Shown one piece after another: positions 42,664-51,477 of a DNA stretch of 64,000 nt. Location: the NCBI RefSeq assembly GCF_963676285.1, contig NZ_OY781063.1, forward strand, positions 992,001-1,056,000, in the 5' to 3' direction. Below the pieces are notes generated by a model. It saw nothing but the letters and a program-made list of their open reading frames with translations. It did not search any database and was not told where the DNA came from. The DNA is from an uncultured Sphaerochaeta sp. (GTDB lineage Bacteria; Spirochaetota; Spirochaetia; Sphaerochaetales; Sphaerochaetaceae). Each line of letters begins with the position of its first letter. The stretch's first letter is position 1. The position numbers and the translations under genes were made by a program.

Positions 42664-43980
42664 CTACATATTTGTCGGGGTATACCCTGCAAAAATCTTC
42701 GGCAAGATGAGACTGATCTCAGGTATGAACGAAACCAATAGCAGTGCAATAACCATACAGAGGTAGAATGGAAGCGTCGCCTTTACCACCTTCTCCATCG
42801 ATACCTTCCCGACGGCTGAACCTATGAACAGAACAGCTCCTACCGGTGGGGTCAAGAGGCCGATACCACAGTTGAGTACCACCATGATTCCGAACTGAAT
42901 GGGATCAAGCCCTGCAACTCCAGTAGCGATAGGAAGCAGAATCGGTGTTGCAATAAGAATGATCGGCGCCATATCCATGATCGCCCCAAGGACCAAGAGA
43001 ATTGCATTCAACAGCAGGATAATGAGAATCCTGTTATTGGTAAGGCTGGTAATCGCCTCAGCTGCAAGACGCGGAACATTGAGTGTAGTGAGGATGTAGC
43101 CAAAGACAGATGATGTAGCAATAAGGATAAGCACGATAGCAAGGGTACCTACACAATCGTCGAGGACCTTCCAAACACCCTTCCAATTCAAGCCTTTATA
43201 GATAAAGACCGAGACAATCAGGGAATAAATAACCGCAATTGCAGCAGATTCTGTAGCAGTGAAAACACCTGCAACAACGCCAACGACAACAATAACAACC
43301 GCTGCCAAGGCCCAAATGGATTTACCAAATTGAATAATGAAGTTCTTGAGATTAAATTTCTCTCCCTTGGGATATCCACGCTTCACGGAGAATATATAGG
43401 AGCCAATCATCAAGGTAATGGCAAGCAAGGCACCAGGAAGGTATCCGGCAAGGAAGAGACTTCCAACTGAGATACCACCTGCAGTGGTGGCGTAGATGAC
43501 CATGTTATGACTGGGAGGAACAAGCAGTCCTTCACAGGAACTGGTAACCGTAACAGCGGTGGAGAAGTCAGCATCATAGCCTTCGTCGACCATCATGGGA
43601 ATCAGGATGGAACCAAGAGAAGCAGTATCGGCGGCCGCTGACCCGGAGATTCCTCCAAAAAAGTAAGAAGCCACGATGTTAACCTGCGCCAGGCCTCCCC
43701 TCATCCAGCCTACACACGCATTGGCTAGAGCGATGAGCTTTTGGGAGATACCCCCCGAGCCCATCAACACCCCCATTGTGATAAAGAAAGGAACCGCCAT
43801 CAGGGAGAACGAGCTTATGCCTTTGACCATAAGACGGCTGATGTCATTAAGACTGGAACCCTGGTAGAGCATGGTAAAAACAGAAGAAAGTCCAACCGCA
43901 TATGCGATAGGAAAACGAAGGAAGATCATAAGAAAGAAGCTTCCCAGGAGAATCGTAATTGCAATACTGTTAGCGTCCAT
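42664..43980 (-). CDS. dctM: TRAP transporter large permease DctM (second system)
   Basis: A 438-residue, roughly 12-helix permease: FFITMGVLMGSGGISQKLIAL, GGISGSAAADTASLGSILIP, and CGIGLLTPPVGAVLF near the C-terminus. The stop of dctQ overlaps its ATG by one base, and AGGAG lies upstream inside dctQ. It is only distantly similar to the DctM at 8215-9498, so the two TRAP systems probably differ in substrate. Confidence 0.93.
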   Translation of the reverse strand: MDANSIAITILLGSFFLMIFLRFPIAYAVGLSSVFTMLYQGSSLNDISRLMVKGISSFSLMAVPFFITMGVLMGSGGISQKLIALANACVGWMRGGLAQVNIVASYFFGGISGSAAADTASLGSILIPMMVDEGYDADFSTAVTVTSSCEGLLVPPSHNMVIYATTAGGISVGSLFLAGYLPGALLAITLMIGSYIFSVKRGYPKGEKFNLKNFIIQFGKSIWALAAVVIVVVGVVAGVFTATESAAIAVIYSLIVSVFIYKGLNWKGVWKVLDDCVGTLAIVLILIATSSVFGYILTTLNVPRLAAEAITSLTNNRILIILLLNAILLVLGAIMDMAPIILIATPILLPIATGVAGLDPIQFGIMVVLNCGIGLLTPPVGAVLFIGSAVGKVSMEKVVKATLPFYLCMVIALLLVSFIPEISLILPKIFAGYTPTNM

Positions 43981-44519
43981 TATGCCTTCTCCTCTTCCTT
44001 CACATAGAAGGACTTTACATGGTTATAGATGGCCTCAATCTCGAAAATGATCATGGCAAGGCCAGCAAGTGGTACTGGAAAATACATCCAGAAACGACTG
44101 AGCCATGGTAGAGAGACATAGAACCCTCGACTTCCAATCGTGATAGCATATCTCCACCCAACATACAGCATTACCAACCCGAGGCTAAAAACCGCGATAT
44201 CACTGAGGATATCGAGGAACTTAATCATACGTTTAGGGAGATATTTGTCAAAAGCCTTCATCCTGATATGGGTACCCCTGCGAATGGCAAGGGCCGCCGA
44301 TAGAACGGCCATATAGGCCATGCAGGTCAAGACCACCTCTTCCGTCCAAGAAGGATCCTTCAGGAACGGTATGTATTCATTGAGCATACGCCCGGCTACT
44401 GCATAACTGGTGATCAGGATATCGACAATGAGCAAGACTTTGCAAATTATCAATACCACCTTGTCGGTCCAGTCATACGCCATCTTGATTTTATCCATTG
44501 TCGCAAAGAACTTTGGCAT
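43980..44519 (-). CDS. dctQ: TRAP transporter small permease DctQ (second system)
   Basis: A 179-residue four-helix protein with the DctQ core PSWTEEVVLTCMAYMAVLSAALAIRRGTHIRM (landmarks: WTEE and RRGTHI). The gap to dctP upstream holds a ten-base-pair hairpin, and AGGAGATG precedes the start. It forms the membrane complex with DctM, which follows without a gap. Confidence 0.9.
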   Translation of the reverse strand: MPKFFATMDKIKMAYDWTDKVVLIICKVLLIVDILITSYAVAGRMLNEYIPFLKDPSWTEEVVLTCMAYMAVLSAALAIRRGTHIRMKAFDKYLPKRMIKFLDILSDIAVFSLGLVMLYVGWRYAITIGSRGFYVSLPWLSRFWMYFPVPLAGLAMIIFEIEAIYNHVKSFYVKEEEKA

Positions 44520-44543
44520 GTTTCATCTCCTGAGACTTGAAAA

Positions 44544-44569
44544 GGTGGGATTGGCTATGCAATCCCACC
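44544..44569 (-). promoter_or_regulatory. Intercistronic hairpin between dctP and dctQ (second system)
   Basis: GGTGGGATTG-GCTATG-CAATCCCACC is a perfect ten-base-pair stem in the 68 bp gap. No T tract follows on the coding strand. Probable role: message stabilisation behind dctP and reduced flow into dctQM. Confidence 0.75.
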
Positions 44570-44587
44570 AATATCTGACTAAAAACC

Positions 44588-45601
44588 TTATTTCATATCC
44601 TTGATTTTCTGATACAGTGCTGCCTGGCTCTTGGTATTCTCTTCGATTACCGCCTTGGTAGCATTTGCCCATGGACTCTTGTCAGTAACATCAACCACAT
44701 TCACACCTTCAGCCCTGAGCTCTGCAAGAACTTCGTTCTCTGCATTCTCGCTGATCTCAGCATTGTAGGCCTGTGCAAGCTTACCAGCTTCCATGATCGC
44801 ATTTCTCTGATTCTCAGAAAGCTTGTTCCAAGCGGTATCGGTAATAACTACCTGGATAGCGCCGAGGGTGTGCCCATTGAGAATCAAATTAGGAGCGACT
44901 TCGTGGAAGGCATTAGCCTTGTAGTTGGCGATCGGCTGTTCAGCACCATCGACAACACCGGTCTGAAGAGCAGAGTACAGCTCGCCGAAGGAAACAACGG
45001 TTGGAGAAGCTCCAAGGCCTTTTACCATGCCGGTCATAACCGGGTCATTGGATACGCGAAGCTTCATACCTGCAAGATCCTTCATGCTACCAATATGCTT
45101 TGCAGCAAAGAAGTGTCTGAATCCTTCCTCACCATAGAAGACGCCACGAATGGGAAGTCCAATGGTCTGGGGCTCATTCAGGAACTCTGGAGCAAGGTCG
45201 GAATTCGCAAATGCCCAGAAGTGTGCCCTATTCTCAAAAGTGAACGGAATAGAGAGAAGTTTTGACTTCTCAGCACCGTAACTGGTGAGTGCAAAAGCGG
45301 AAATTCTGGACATGTCGATTGATGTGCCACCACCGAGGATGGAGTCAAGAACATCATTCTCAGAACCAAGAACGCCAGAAGCCTGGATATCGATGGTAAC
45401 CGTACCACCTGAAAGCTTCTCTACCTGCTCCTTGAAATAGACGCCAGTCTTTCCAACGATGGAATCAAGCGGGTTAACCTCAGCATAGACAAGCTTCACA
45501 TTTTTTTCACCACCAGCTTCAGCTGCTTCTTTTTCACCAGCAGCAAAGAGCAGGGTAGAACTGAGCAACAGTGCCAAAAGAACAATCAATACTCGTTTCA
45601 T
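44588..45601 (-). CDS. dctP: TRAP transporter substrate-binding protein DctP (second system)
   Basis: A 337-residue receptor with a signal peptide (MKRVLIVLLALLLSSTLLFA-AGEKEA) and no lipobox. The ligand arginine region is GMKLRVSNDPVM, followed by FGELYSALQTGVVDGAEQP, the family signature. TTAGGAGG lies before the ATG. A 128 bp gap separates it from the sensor lipoprotein gene, enough for its own promoter, presumably activated by the adjacent response regulator. Confidence 0.93.
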   Translation of the reverse strand: MKRVLIVLLALLLSSTLLFAAGEKEAAEAGGEKNVKLVYAEVNPLDSIVGKTGVYFKEQVEKLSGGTVTIDIQASGVLGSENDVLDSILGGGTSIDMSRISAFALTSYGAEKSKLLSIPFTFENRAHFWAFANSDLAPEFLNEPQTIGLPIRGVFYGEEGFRHFFAAKHIGSMKDLAGMKLRVSNDPVMTGMVKGLGASPTVVSFGELYSALQTGVVDGAEQPIANYKANAFHEVAPNLILNGHTLGAIQVVITDTAWNKLSENQRNAIMEAGKLAQAYNAEISENAENEVLAELRAEGVNVVDVTDKSPWANATKAVIEENTKSQAALYQKIKDMK

Positions 45602-45729
45602 AATCGCCTCCTAAAGTAATTCGACCCAGAATGTCTAGGTTTCATCAAAACTGTAAAAGAGGAATTCTGCCAGCGCAAGATGCAGCCAAAGATAATGCAA
45701 TGAATCAAAAAAATTGAAAAACCGAAACC

Positions 45730-46719
45730 CTAGATATCTTCAATCCTCCGCACAATATCCTGCTCGATTTCATCCAGCTCTTGGTAGAGCGGTTCCATTA
45801 TCTGCCTTAAGTAAAGCAACGTATCCTCGCTGAGTTTGGTGACCACTACTCCAGAGGCTATTGCTTTCTCGTAAGCACGTTCTTCCTCTTGTTGCCAGAG
45901 GATTCGTTCATACAATCCACTCTCCACAGCACATGTCCTTACAACTTCAACAAAAGAAGGGTTTAAAGCCGCAATTTTCTGCTCAGCATAAACACTCATC
46001 ATTACCACTTCCGGCAAGCGGAAGTGCTCGTCCTGATAAAAATATGGAGCAGCCTGGTTGTGACCAGTAAATACATAGCTCGGAAAGTTGTTCTCTGCCC
46101 CATCAATCCGCATTTTCTGTAACGCAGAATAAACATCCCCATACGGTATCTGTACTGCTTCAGCACCAAGAAGCTCAATAGTACGGCTCATCATGTCATT
46201 CTCCATGACCCGGATGGTCATGGTCTTGAGTGTTTCAATATTGGTTACGGGAGTCCTGGTATAGAAACTCCTCGCCCCTGCATCATACCAAGCCAAGGCA
46301 ATAAGCCCTTTCCCAGACAACTCTTGCAGGTACATATCCCCAATCTCACCATCCAGAACCCTCCACATGTGGTCGCTATCGGTATACAAATATGGAAGCT
46401 GCAAAGTCCACAGCTTGGGAAAGTATCGGGTGAGCGTCCCAACAGAGAATCGGGACATGTCGATACCACCATACCCCATCTGCTCCATGACGCTGGTCTC
46501 AGAACCTAGGGCACTGTCAGGAAATACCCTGATCTCAATCTTCCCATCAGTCCTTTCCTTTACAAGTTCTGCAAAATACTTCGCAGCTTCCACTGTTGGG
46601 TAGCCATCACTCTGGTTGTCAGCATAACGAAGCACCAACTCAGGATAGGTAGTTTCCTCTTTCTTGCAAGAAACGAAGACAAGGACAAAGAGGAAAGCCA
46701 TGAACACAAGTTTTTTCAT
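45730..46719 (-). CDS. DctP-like lipoprotein, probable periplasmic sensor partner of the two-component system
   Basis: A 329-residue DctP-family protein with lipobox Cys18 (FVLVFVSCKKEE). It has the arginine region TMTIRVMENDMM and GDVYSALQKMRIDGAENNFPSYV, where the usual QTGVVDG has become QKMRIDG, as in binding proteins that work as sensors. Its gene overlaps the response-regulator gene by ATGA, so it is made with the two-component system and not with the transporter. I infer that it presents the ligand to the histidine kinase. Confidence 0.85.
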   Translation of the reverse strand: MKKLVFMAFLFVLVFVSCKKEETTYPELVLRYADNQSDGYPTVEAAKYFAELVKERTDGKIEIRVFPDSALGSETSVMEQMGYGGIDMSRFSVGTLTRYFPKLWTLQLPYLYTDSDHMWRVLDGEIGDMYLQELSGKGLIALAWYDAGARSFYTRTPVTNIETLKTMTIRVMENDMMSRTIELLGAEAVQIPYGDVYSALQKMRIDGAENNFPSYVFTGHNQAAPYFYQDEHFRLPEVVMMSVYAEQKIAALNPSFVEVVRTCAVESGLYERILWQQEEERAYEKAIASGVVVTKLSEDTLLYLRQIMEPLYQELDEIEQDIVRRIEDI

Positions 46720-47489
46720 CTACCTGCACCTCCACCGCTCAGCCGCCGGTACTCAGTTGGAGTGGTTCCGGCATTCTTCTTGAACGCACGACTGAAATAG
46801 CTGGGGCTCTCATAACCTACCATGGAAGCTATCTCTGCGATGGATTTGAACGGGTCTGCAAGGTACTCCTTTGCAGCACTGATTCTGAGATTGGTGATAT
46901 GGTCGAGAAAGTTGACTCCTGTACAACGCTTGAAAATACAACTCAAATATGATGGATTTATATTCAGCAGCGAGCTTACTGAATCAAGGGAAAGATCATA
47001 ATTCATATAACTATGTTCCAGATATTTTTTCACCTTGGACATCATCAAAGCAGCCTTGTCGACACCCTCGTCCCCCTGTAAGCATTCAGCTTCGGGCCTG
47101 ACTGCCTTGAGCTGGCGCTCAGCTTCAACTTGGCTCTCTGCACGCTTGACGGCCCTACATACATCTGCCTTGTCCACTGGCTTCAGTATATAATCAATCG
47201 CTCCGAGTTTCACAGCTTCACATGCATAGGAAAAAATGCTGTAGGCTGTTATAAAAATGATACGGCAAGTTGGCTTATCCTGTAGTATCCGCTTGGATGC
47301 CTCTATCCCATTAAGAGCGGGCATCTCAATATCCATGAGCACAATATCCACATCGTAGAGTTCAGCATAGTTTACGGCCAGACGACCATTCTCCGCTTGG
47401 TAGAGCTCATAGAAAGGATTGTCTGAAAGGATCTTATGCAATAACTCTCGTTCAATATGTTCATCATCAGCAATCAGTATCTTAATCAT
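46716..47489 (-). CDS. AraC-type response regulator (YesN-like)
   Basis: A 257-residue regulator. Receiver domain at 1-120 with phospho-acceptor Asp53 (VLMDIEMP), Thr81 region (FITAYS) and Lys103 (LKPVD). Two AraC helix-turn-helix units fill residues 155-255 (YDLSLDSVSSLLNINPSYLSCIF; IAEIASMVGYESPSYFSRAFKKNAG, in parts). It overlaps the kinase gene by 8 bp and the lipoprotein gene by 4 bp. The likely target is the TRAP operon directly downstream. Confidence 0.92.
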   Translation of the reverse strand: MIKILIADDEHIERELLHKILSDNPFYELYQAENGRLAVNYAELYDVDIVLMDIEMPALNGIEASKRILQDKPTCRIIFITAYSIFSYACEAVKLGAIDYILKPVDKADVCRAVKRAESQVEAERQLKAVRPEAECLQGDEGVDKAALMMSKVKKYLEHSYMNYDLSLDSVSSLLNINPSYLSCIFKRCTGVNFLDHITNLRISAAKEYLADPFKSIAEIASMVGYESPSYFSRAFKKNAGTTPTEYRRLSGGGAGR

Positions 47490-49002
47490 CCAATTCCTCC
47501 TCGTTCTTCAGGATCAGCGGCATCTCAATACGAATCTCAGTACCCTTCTCTCTGTCCGAAAACACCTCAAAGCGGCACCGCTCGTCAATCAGTTTGAGAC
47601 GGGCAGCAACCGTATAAAGCCCAATATGTTCCCCGGTAACAGGATGGTCCAACAACCGCGTTCGGAGAATATGCAATTGCTCTGTATCCATCCCAATCCC
47701 ATCATCTTCAACCTGTACGATCAGCAAATCCTCCTTTACTCCCAAGGATAGCCAGACACTTCCTTGTCCTTCCTTGGGACCAAGTCCATGTTTGAAAGAA
47801 TTCTCTACCAATGGCTGAAGGAAAAAAGAAGGTACCAGCGTCTCTGTCAGTACCAAGGAAGGAGAAATATTCCAGAAAAGCGAGATTTTCTCTGCAAAGC
47901 GTGCCTTGTAGAGGCTGTAATACTCATCTACAATCTGGATCTCCCTGGAGAGAGGGACCAACACCTCATTATCGGCCAATGCATAACGGAAAAGACGAGC
48001 GAGGGAAGAAAGTAACGCATCTGTCTTCTTTGCATGCTCCTCCTGTGCCGTGTATTTTATCACATTGATGGTATTGAACAGAAAGTGAGGGTTCACCTGG
48101 CTCCTTAGCAGCTGCAGTTTTTCACGCTCCAGCAGAGTCTGCATAGCCAATGCCTCAGTATCCTTACGATAGATCTCTTTCTCCATTTCATTGTTTGCCT
48201 GTAATAGGGAGACCTGATTCCGCATCGCCATCTTCATCTCATTGAAAGCTCGGGTCATATCCCCTAACTCGTCCTTTCTGTGTTCACTAAACTCCGGCCG
48301 ATCAAAATCCCCTGCTGTGATTGCCTTGGAAGCATTAGCCATCTCCTGCACAATGGAGAGCATACGTATCACTTCCCTGAACGTAACAACCCCAAAGAGA
48401 AGCATAACCAGGACCGTCAAGCTATAGATGACATCGAGCCGATCATTGAGAGTCATCAGACGATCATAGGTAGACTGGTTATCCAAAATGGACTGTTCCA
48501 TCAATTGTTGCATATACCTATACAGGTGGTTTATGCTCGGCTCAAGATCGGCGTAATACAACTCAGATGCCTTTGCAACATGGTTTCTGATCAGCAAATC
48601 CTCTAGAAGCATGAGGTAGTGGTTATATGCACTATATGTAGTATGTACAGCACTGACAAGAAGATATTGGTCTACTCCAATCGAAGAAATATCGGAATCG
48701 ATTTTTCCCAGGTTATCCTCAACAATCTGCGATTCCCTTCTCAGACCAGAAACCAATGCGGCAATATCCCCAAAATCCCAACGATAGGAGGAAAGCAGCT
48801 CACGAGTCTGCCCAAAAGCATTGAGCACCAAACTGATCGTCTGCACATTCCCTGCACTTCTTTGCATTGGATCCATAATTGAGTTTTCCTGGTAGGCAGA
48901 AATAGCCAACTGCAAGAAGATGCATAACACAAATACGACGAGATAGAGAAAAATCCGGTGAAAGAGATTAAGATGGAGCCCTTTTTTTTTGCTTGTTTCC
49001 AT
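47482..49002 (-). CDS. Sensor histidine kinase (YesM-like, HisKA_7/pfam06580 type)
   Basis: A 506-residue membrane kinase: TM helix at about 14-36, a helical extracytoplasmic domain (about 37-188), a second TM at about 190-208, HAMP at about 209-262, a coiled linker, then the His-kinase domain with His306 (QVNPHFLFN), Asn401 (LVENSFKHG) and DDGIGM at 433-438. The all-helical sensor domain could contact the DctP-like lipoprotein encoded two genes downstream. Start ATG 49002 is chosen by protein layout; the long upstream frame to 49215 runs across the divergent YcxB gene and is rejected. The ribosome site is weak. Confidence 0.9.
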   Translation of the reverse strand: METSKKKGLHLNLFHRIFLYLVVFVLCIFLQLAISAYQENSIMDPMQRSAGNVQTISLVLNAFGQTRELLSSYRWDFGDIAALVSGLRRESQIVEDNLGKIDSDISSIGVDQYLLVSAVHTTYSAYNHYLMLLEDLLIRNHVAKASELYYADLEPSINHLYRYMQQLMEQSILDNQSTYDRLMTLNDRLDVIYSLTVLVMLLFGVVTFREVIRMLSIVQEMANASKAITAGDFDRPEFSEHRKDELGDMTRAFNEMKMAMRNQVSLLQANNEMEKEIYRKDTEALAMQTLLEREKLQLLRSQVNPHFLFNTINVIKYTAQEEHAKKTDALLSSLARLFRYALADNEVLVPLSREIQIVDEYYSLYKARFAEKISLFWNISPSLVLTETLVPSFFLQPLVENSFKHGLGPKEGQGSVWLSLGVKEDLLIVQVEDDGIGMDTEQLHILRTRLLDHPVTGEHIGLYTVAARLKLIDERCRFEVFSDREKGTEIRIEMPLILKNEEELDD

Positions 49003-49063
49003 ATGTGGTCTGTATATCCTACCACCCATACCAGAAAAAGTGAATGTAACAAGTTCACCAATA

Positions 49064-49072
49064 TGGTATAAT
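49064..49072 (+). promoter_or_regulatory. Extended -10 promoter giving a near-leaderless transcript
   Basis: TGGTATAAT (extended -10, TATAAT at 49067-49072) ends only six bases before the ATG at 49079. Transcription should begin at or next to the start codon. There is no ribosome site and no clear -35 box. Confidence 0.55.
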
Positions 49073-49078
49073 GAATCC

Positions 49079-49597
49079 ATGACGATAGCAGTACACTTGA
49101 GTGAATCCAACTTCAGGAATTTCCTCATATTCAACATTATCAAGCGCTTAAAACTGTACAAGAGCCCGCTTATCTTTGCCTCAATCATGTCAGTCTCAGC
49201 CATTATCAGCTTCATAATGCATCATGTAGAAGGAGCGGTAATGCTTGGGTTCGTCCTTCTCCTAGTTGGACTTGGAGTACCGGTTGTCTACTTTGTCAAC
49301 TTTTTCACATCCCTGAAAAAACAGGTAAAGCTCCAGAAGTTGAACCCTCCCCGTCTGGTCTACACCATCCAGTTTGCAGAAACATCCGATTTCATTGAAA
49401 TCTCCAATGATAATGAACAGGTCCAGTATCAATGGAAGGATGTCTATCACGCATATTACGAGAAGGATGCTATCTATCTCTTCATCACGAAAGACAGGGC
49501 ATTTCTGCTCCCCCTGTCATTACTGGGAAACAGTGAAGAAGCTTGGAGCATCATTGAGGAAAAGCTCGACAACGAGCGATGTACCAGAAAGCAGTAA
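49079..49597 (+). CDS. YcxB-like membrane protein
   Basis: A 172-residue protein: residues 1-28 cytoplasmic, two adjacent TM helices (about 36-52 and 58-77), then a C-terminal YcxB-like beta domain (IEISNDNEQVQYQWKDVYHAYYEKDAIYLFITKDRAFLLPLSLL, landmarks YQWKDV and LLP). The function of this family is unknown. It is divergent from the histidine kinase gene and followed 84 bp later by a MarR gene. The position of the -10 box indicates a leaderless message. Confidence 0.75.
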   Translation: MTIAVHLSESNFRNFLIFNIIKRLKLYKSPLIFASIMSVSAIISFIMHHVEGAVMLGFVLLLVGLGVPVVYFVNFFTSLKKQVKLQKLNPPRLVYTIQFAETSDFIEISNDNEQVQYQWKDVYHAYYEKDAIYLFITKDRAFLLPLSLLGNSEEAWSIIEEKLDNERCTRKQ

Positions 49598-49640
49598 CAA
49601 GAAATACTCCTCAATATGCCTGATAGATTAATCTGGAAAT

Positions 49641-49662
49641 AATAGTTGACAAATCAACTATT
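49641..49662. promoter_or_regulatory. Perfect inverted repeat covering the marR -35 box
   Basis: AATAGTTGA-CAAA-TCAACTATT: nine-base perfect arms with a four-base spacer. TTGACA (49646-49651), the -35 box of marR, lies inside it, and a weak -10 (TATAGT or TATATC, 49666-49676) follows. The layout is that of an autoregulatory MarR operator blocking RNA polymerase. Confidence 0.7.
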
Positions 49663-49681
49663 TCCTATAGTATATCCTTAT

Positions 49682-50110
49682 ATGAACACCAGTCTTGGGC
49701 GCTTGATCGCCATCCTCCACAGAAACAAGCAGATGTATCTCAATGCCCGCCTGAAGGCCTATGGGATTACCAGTGCAGAAGTAGGAATCCTCATGAGCCT
49801 CTATCGTGAGGAAGGAAGGACACAGGAGGAACTCTCCCAGTGGCTACATATCGATAAGGCGGCAACCACACGTACCGTGCATGCCCTCGAAGAGAAGGGA
49901 ATTATCTTACGCAAACATGATGACAGGGATAGGCGATGTAACCGTATTTACCTTACAGATAAAGGAAAGGCATTGGAATCATCAGTGGTTCCAGTGGTCC
50001 GTGGCTGGAGCGAGCATATCAGCAAACTTGCAGGGGAGGATACCTACAACAGGCTCTGCAGTGACCTGGAAGCCATCTTCACGGCCCTGAAAGAGGAGCC
50101 GGCACAATGA
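49682..50110 (+). CDS. MarR-family transcriptional regulator
   Basis: A 142-residue winged-helix repressor: ITSAEVGILMSLYREEGRTQEELSQWL, DKAATTRTVHALEEKGIILRKHDDRDRRCNRIYLTDKG (landmarks: TRTVHALEEKG and the wing DDRDRR). It starts just behind the -10 region with no ribosome site, so the message is probably leaderless; an upstream TTG in frame lies inside the operator and is rejected. The stop overlaps the MATE gene by ATGA, so regulator and exporter are coupled: a self-contained drug-response unit. Confidence 0.9.
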   Translation: MNTSLGRLIAILHRNKQMYLNARLKAYGITSAEVGILMSLYREEGRTQEELSQWLHIDKAATTRTVHALEEKGIILRKHDDRDRRCNRIYLTDKGKALESSVVPVVRGWSEHISKLAGEDTYNRLCSDLEAIFTALKEEPAQ

Positions 50111-51477
50111 GAACCACCACCCTCGAAAGAGAGAATCCTCTCGGCACCGAACCGATTTTCAAGCTGTTGGTCCGCTTCAGTGTCCCTGCCATCGTAGGGA
50201 TGATGGTCAATGCACTCTACAACATAGTGGACAGAATCTATATCGGGAATAGTCCATCCCTCGGGGCTGATGGTATAGCAGGAATCACCATCGTCTTCCC
50301 CATCATGATCATTCTGATGGCGATGGGAGTACTGTTTGGTATCGGGGGAGCTACACTCTTCTCCATCCGCCTTGGCCAAAAAGAACAAGGGCAAGCACAG
50401 GAAGTGATGGGAAATGCCTTCTTCCTGCTTATTGCCAGCGGACTCACCTTCCTGGTACTGGGCCAGATCTTTCTTACCGATATACTCACCCTCTTTGGTG
50501 CCAGTGAGCAGGTACTCCCTTACGCAACCAGCTACATGCGAATCATCTTCTTTGGAGCATTGTTCCAAGTAACCAATATGGGAATGAACAACTTCATCCG
50601 TGCTGATGGAAACCCAAAGATTGCCATGCTCTCCATGTTTCTTGGTGCCGGTACCAATATTGTACTCGATCCCATTTTCATCTATGCCTTGGATTGGGGA
50701 ATGGCAGGGGCTGCCATCGCCACGGTGATCAGCCAGATGGTTTCCTTTACCTGGGTACTCTCCTACTTCCTGGGAAAGCGTAGCAGGGTAAAGCTGAAAA
50801 TGAGAACCATCCGTCCCCGCCGTCACAATACCCTCTTGATCATAAGCCTGGGGTTGCCCGGTTTTGTACTCCAGATAACCAACAGTCTCCTGAACATCAT
50901 ACTCAATAAATCCCTCTTGCAGTATGGAGGGGACCTTGGTATCTCAGCCATGGGAATCGTCAACAGCCTACATACCCTGCTTATCATGCCGGTTATCGGT
51001 ATCAAGCAAGGCGTACAGCCTCTGATCAGCTTTAATTTCGGGGCAAAGAAGTATGGCCGGGTTAAGGAGGCCACCAAGCTTGGGATTATCAGCTCCACCG
51101 CTGTAATCATGGTAGGATACCTAGCTACCAGGTTCTTCCCGACCACCATGGTGGCAATGTTCAATCGTGACCCTGCACTGCTCGAGCTAGGAACCTTTGC
51201 CCTGACACGGTGGTTCCTCCTCACCCCACTGGTAGGGTTTCAGATCATTGCAGGGAACTTTTTCCAAGCAATTGGCAAGAGCAGGATTGCACTCCTGCTC
51301 ACCCTTTCGAGGCAGGGGTTCTTTCTCATCCCTTCCATCCTGCTCTTCTCACACTTCTTCGGGTTGCAGGGAATTCTCTATTCTGCACCGATTTCCGACC
51401 TGCTCTCTTCCCTGCTGACCGCCATCTTCTTCATCCCGGGCATCCGGGATCTTGAGAAGAATGCACGTTCCATTTAG
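50107..51477 (+). CDS. MATE-family multidrug/sodium antiporter
   Basis: A 456-residue, 12-helix exporter in two homologous halves. The N-half has LLVRFSVPAIVGMMVNALYNIVDRIYIG and the C-half ISLGLPGFVLQITNSLLNIILN; GGATLFSIRLGQ and MNNFIRADGNPKIAMLSM are typical of the NorM/DinF superfamily. MATE proteins use sodium or protons to expel cationic drugs or metabolites. Its stop is intertwined with that of accA on the other strand (shared TTAG), leaving no room for separate terminators. Confidence 0.92.
   Translation: MRTTTLERENPLGTEPIFKLLVRFSVPAIVGMMVNALYNIVDRIYIGNSPSLGADGIAGITIVFPIMIILMAMGVLFGIGGATLFSIRLGQKEQGQAQEVMGNAFFLLIASGLTFLVLGQIFLTDILTLFGASEQVLPYATSYMRIIFFGALFQVTNMGMNNFIRADGNPKIAMLSMFLGAGTNIVLDPIFIYALDWGMAGAAIATVISQMVSFTWVLSYFLGKRSRVKLKMRTIRPRRHNTLLIISLGLPGFVLQITNSLLNIILNKSLLQYGGDLGISAMGIVNSLHTLLIMPVIGIKQGVQPLISFNFGAKKYGRVKEATKLGIISSTAVIMVGYLATRFFPTTMVAMFNRDPALLELGTFALTRWFLLTPLVGFQIIAGNFFQAIGKSRIALLLTLSRQGFFLIPSILLFSHFFGLQGILYSAPISDLLSSLLTAIFFIPGIRDLEKNARSI

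Noticed and set aside
49003..49215. N-terminal extension of the histidine kinase to 49215
   Set aside because: It would cover the divergent YcxB promoter and start, and adds a region unlike any kinase N-terminus.
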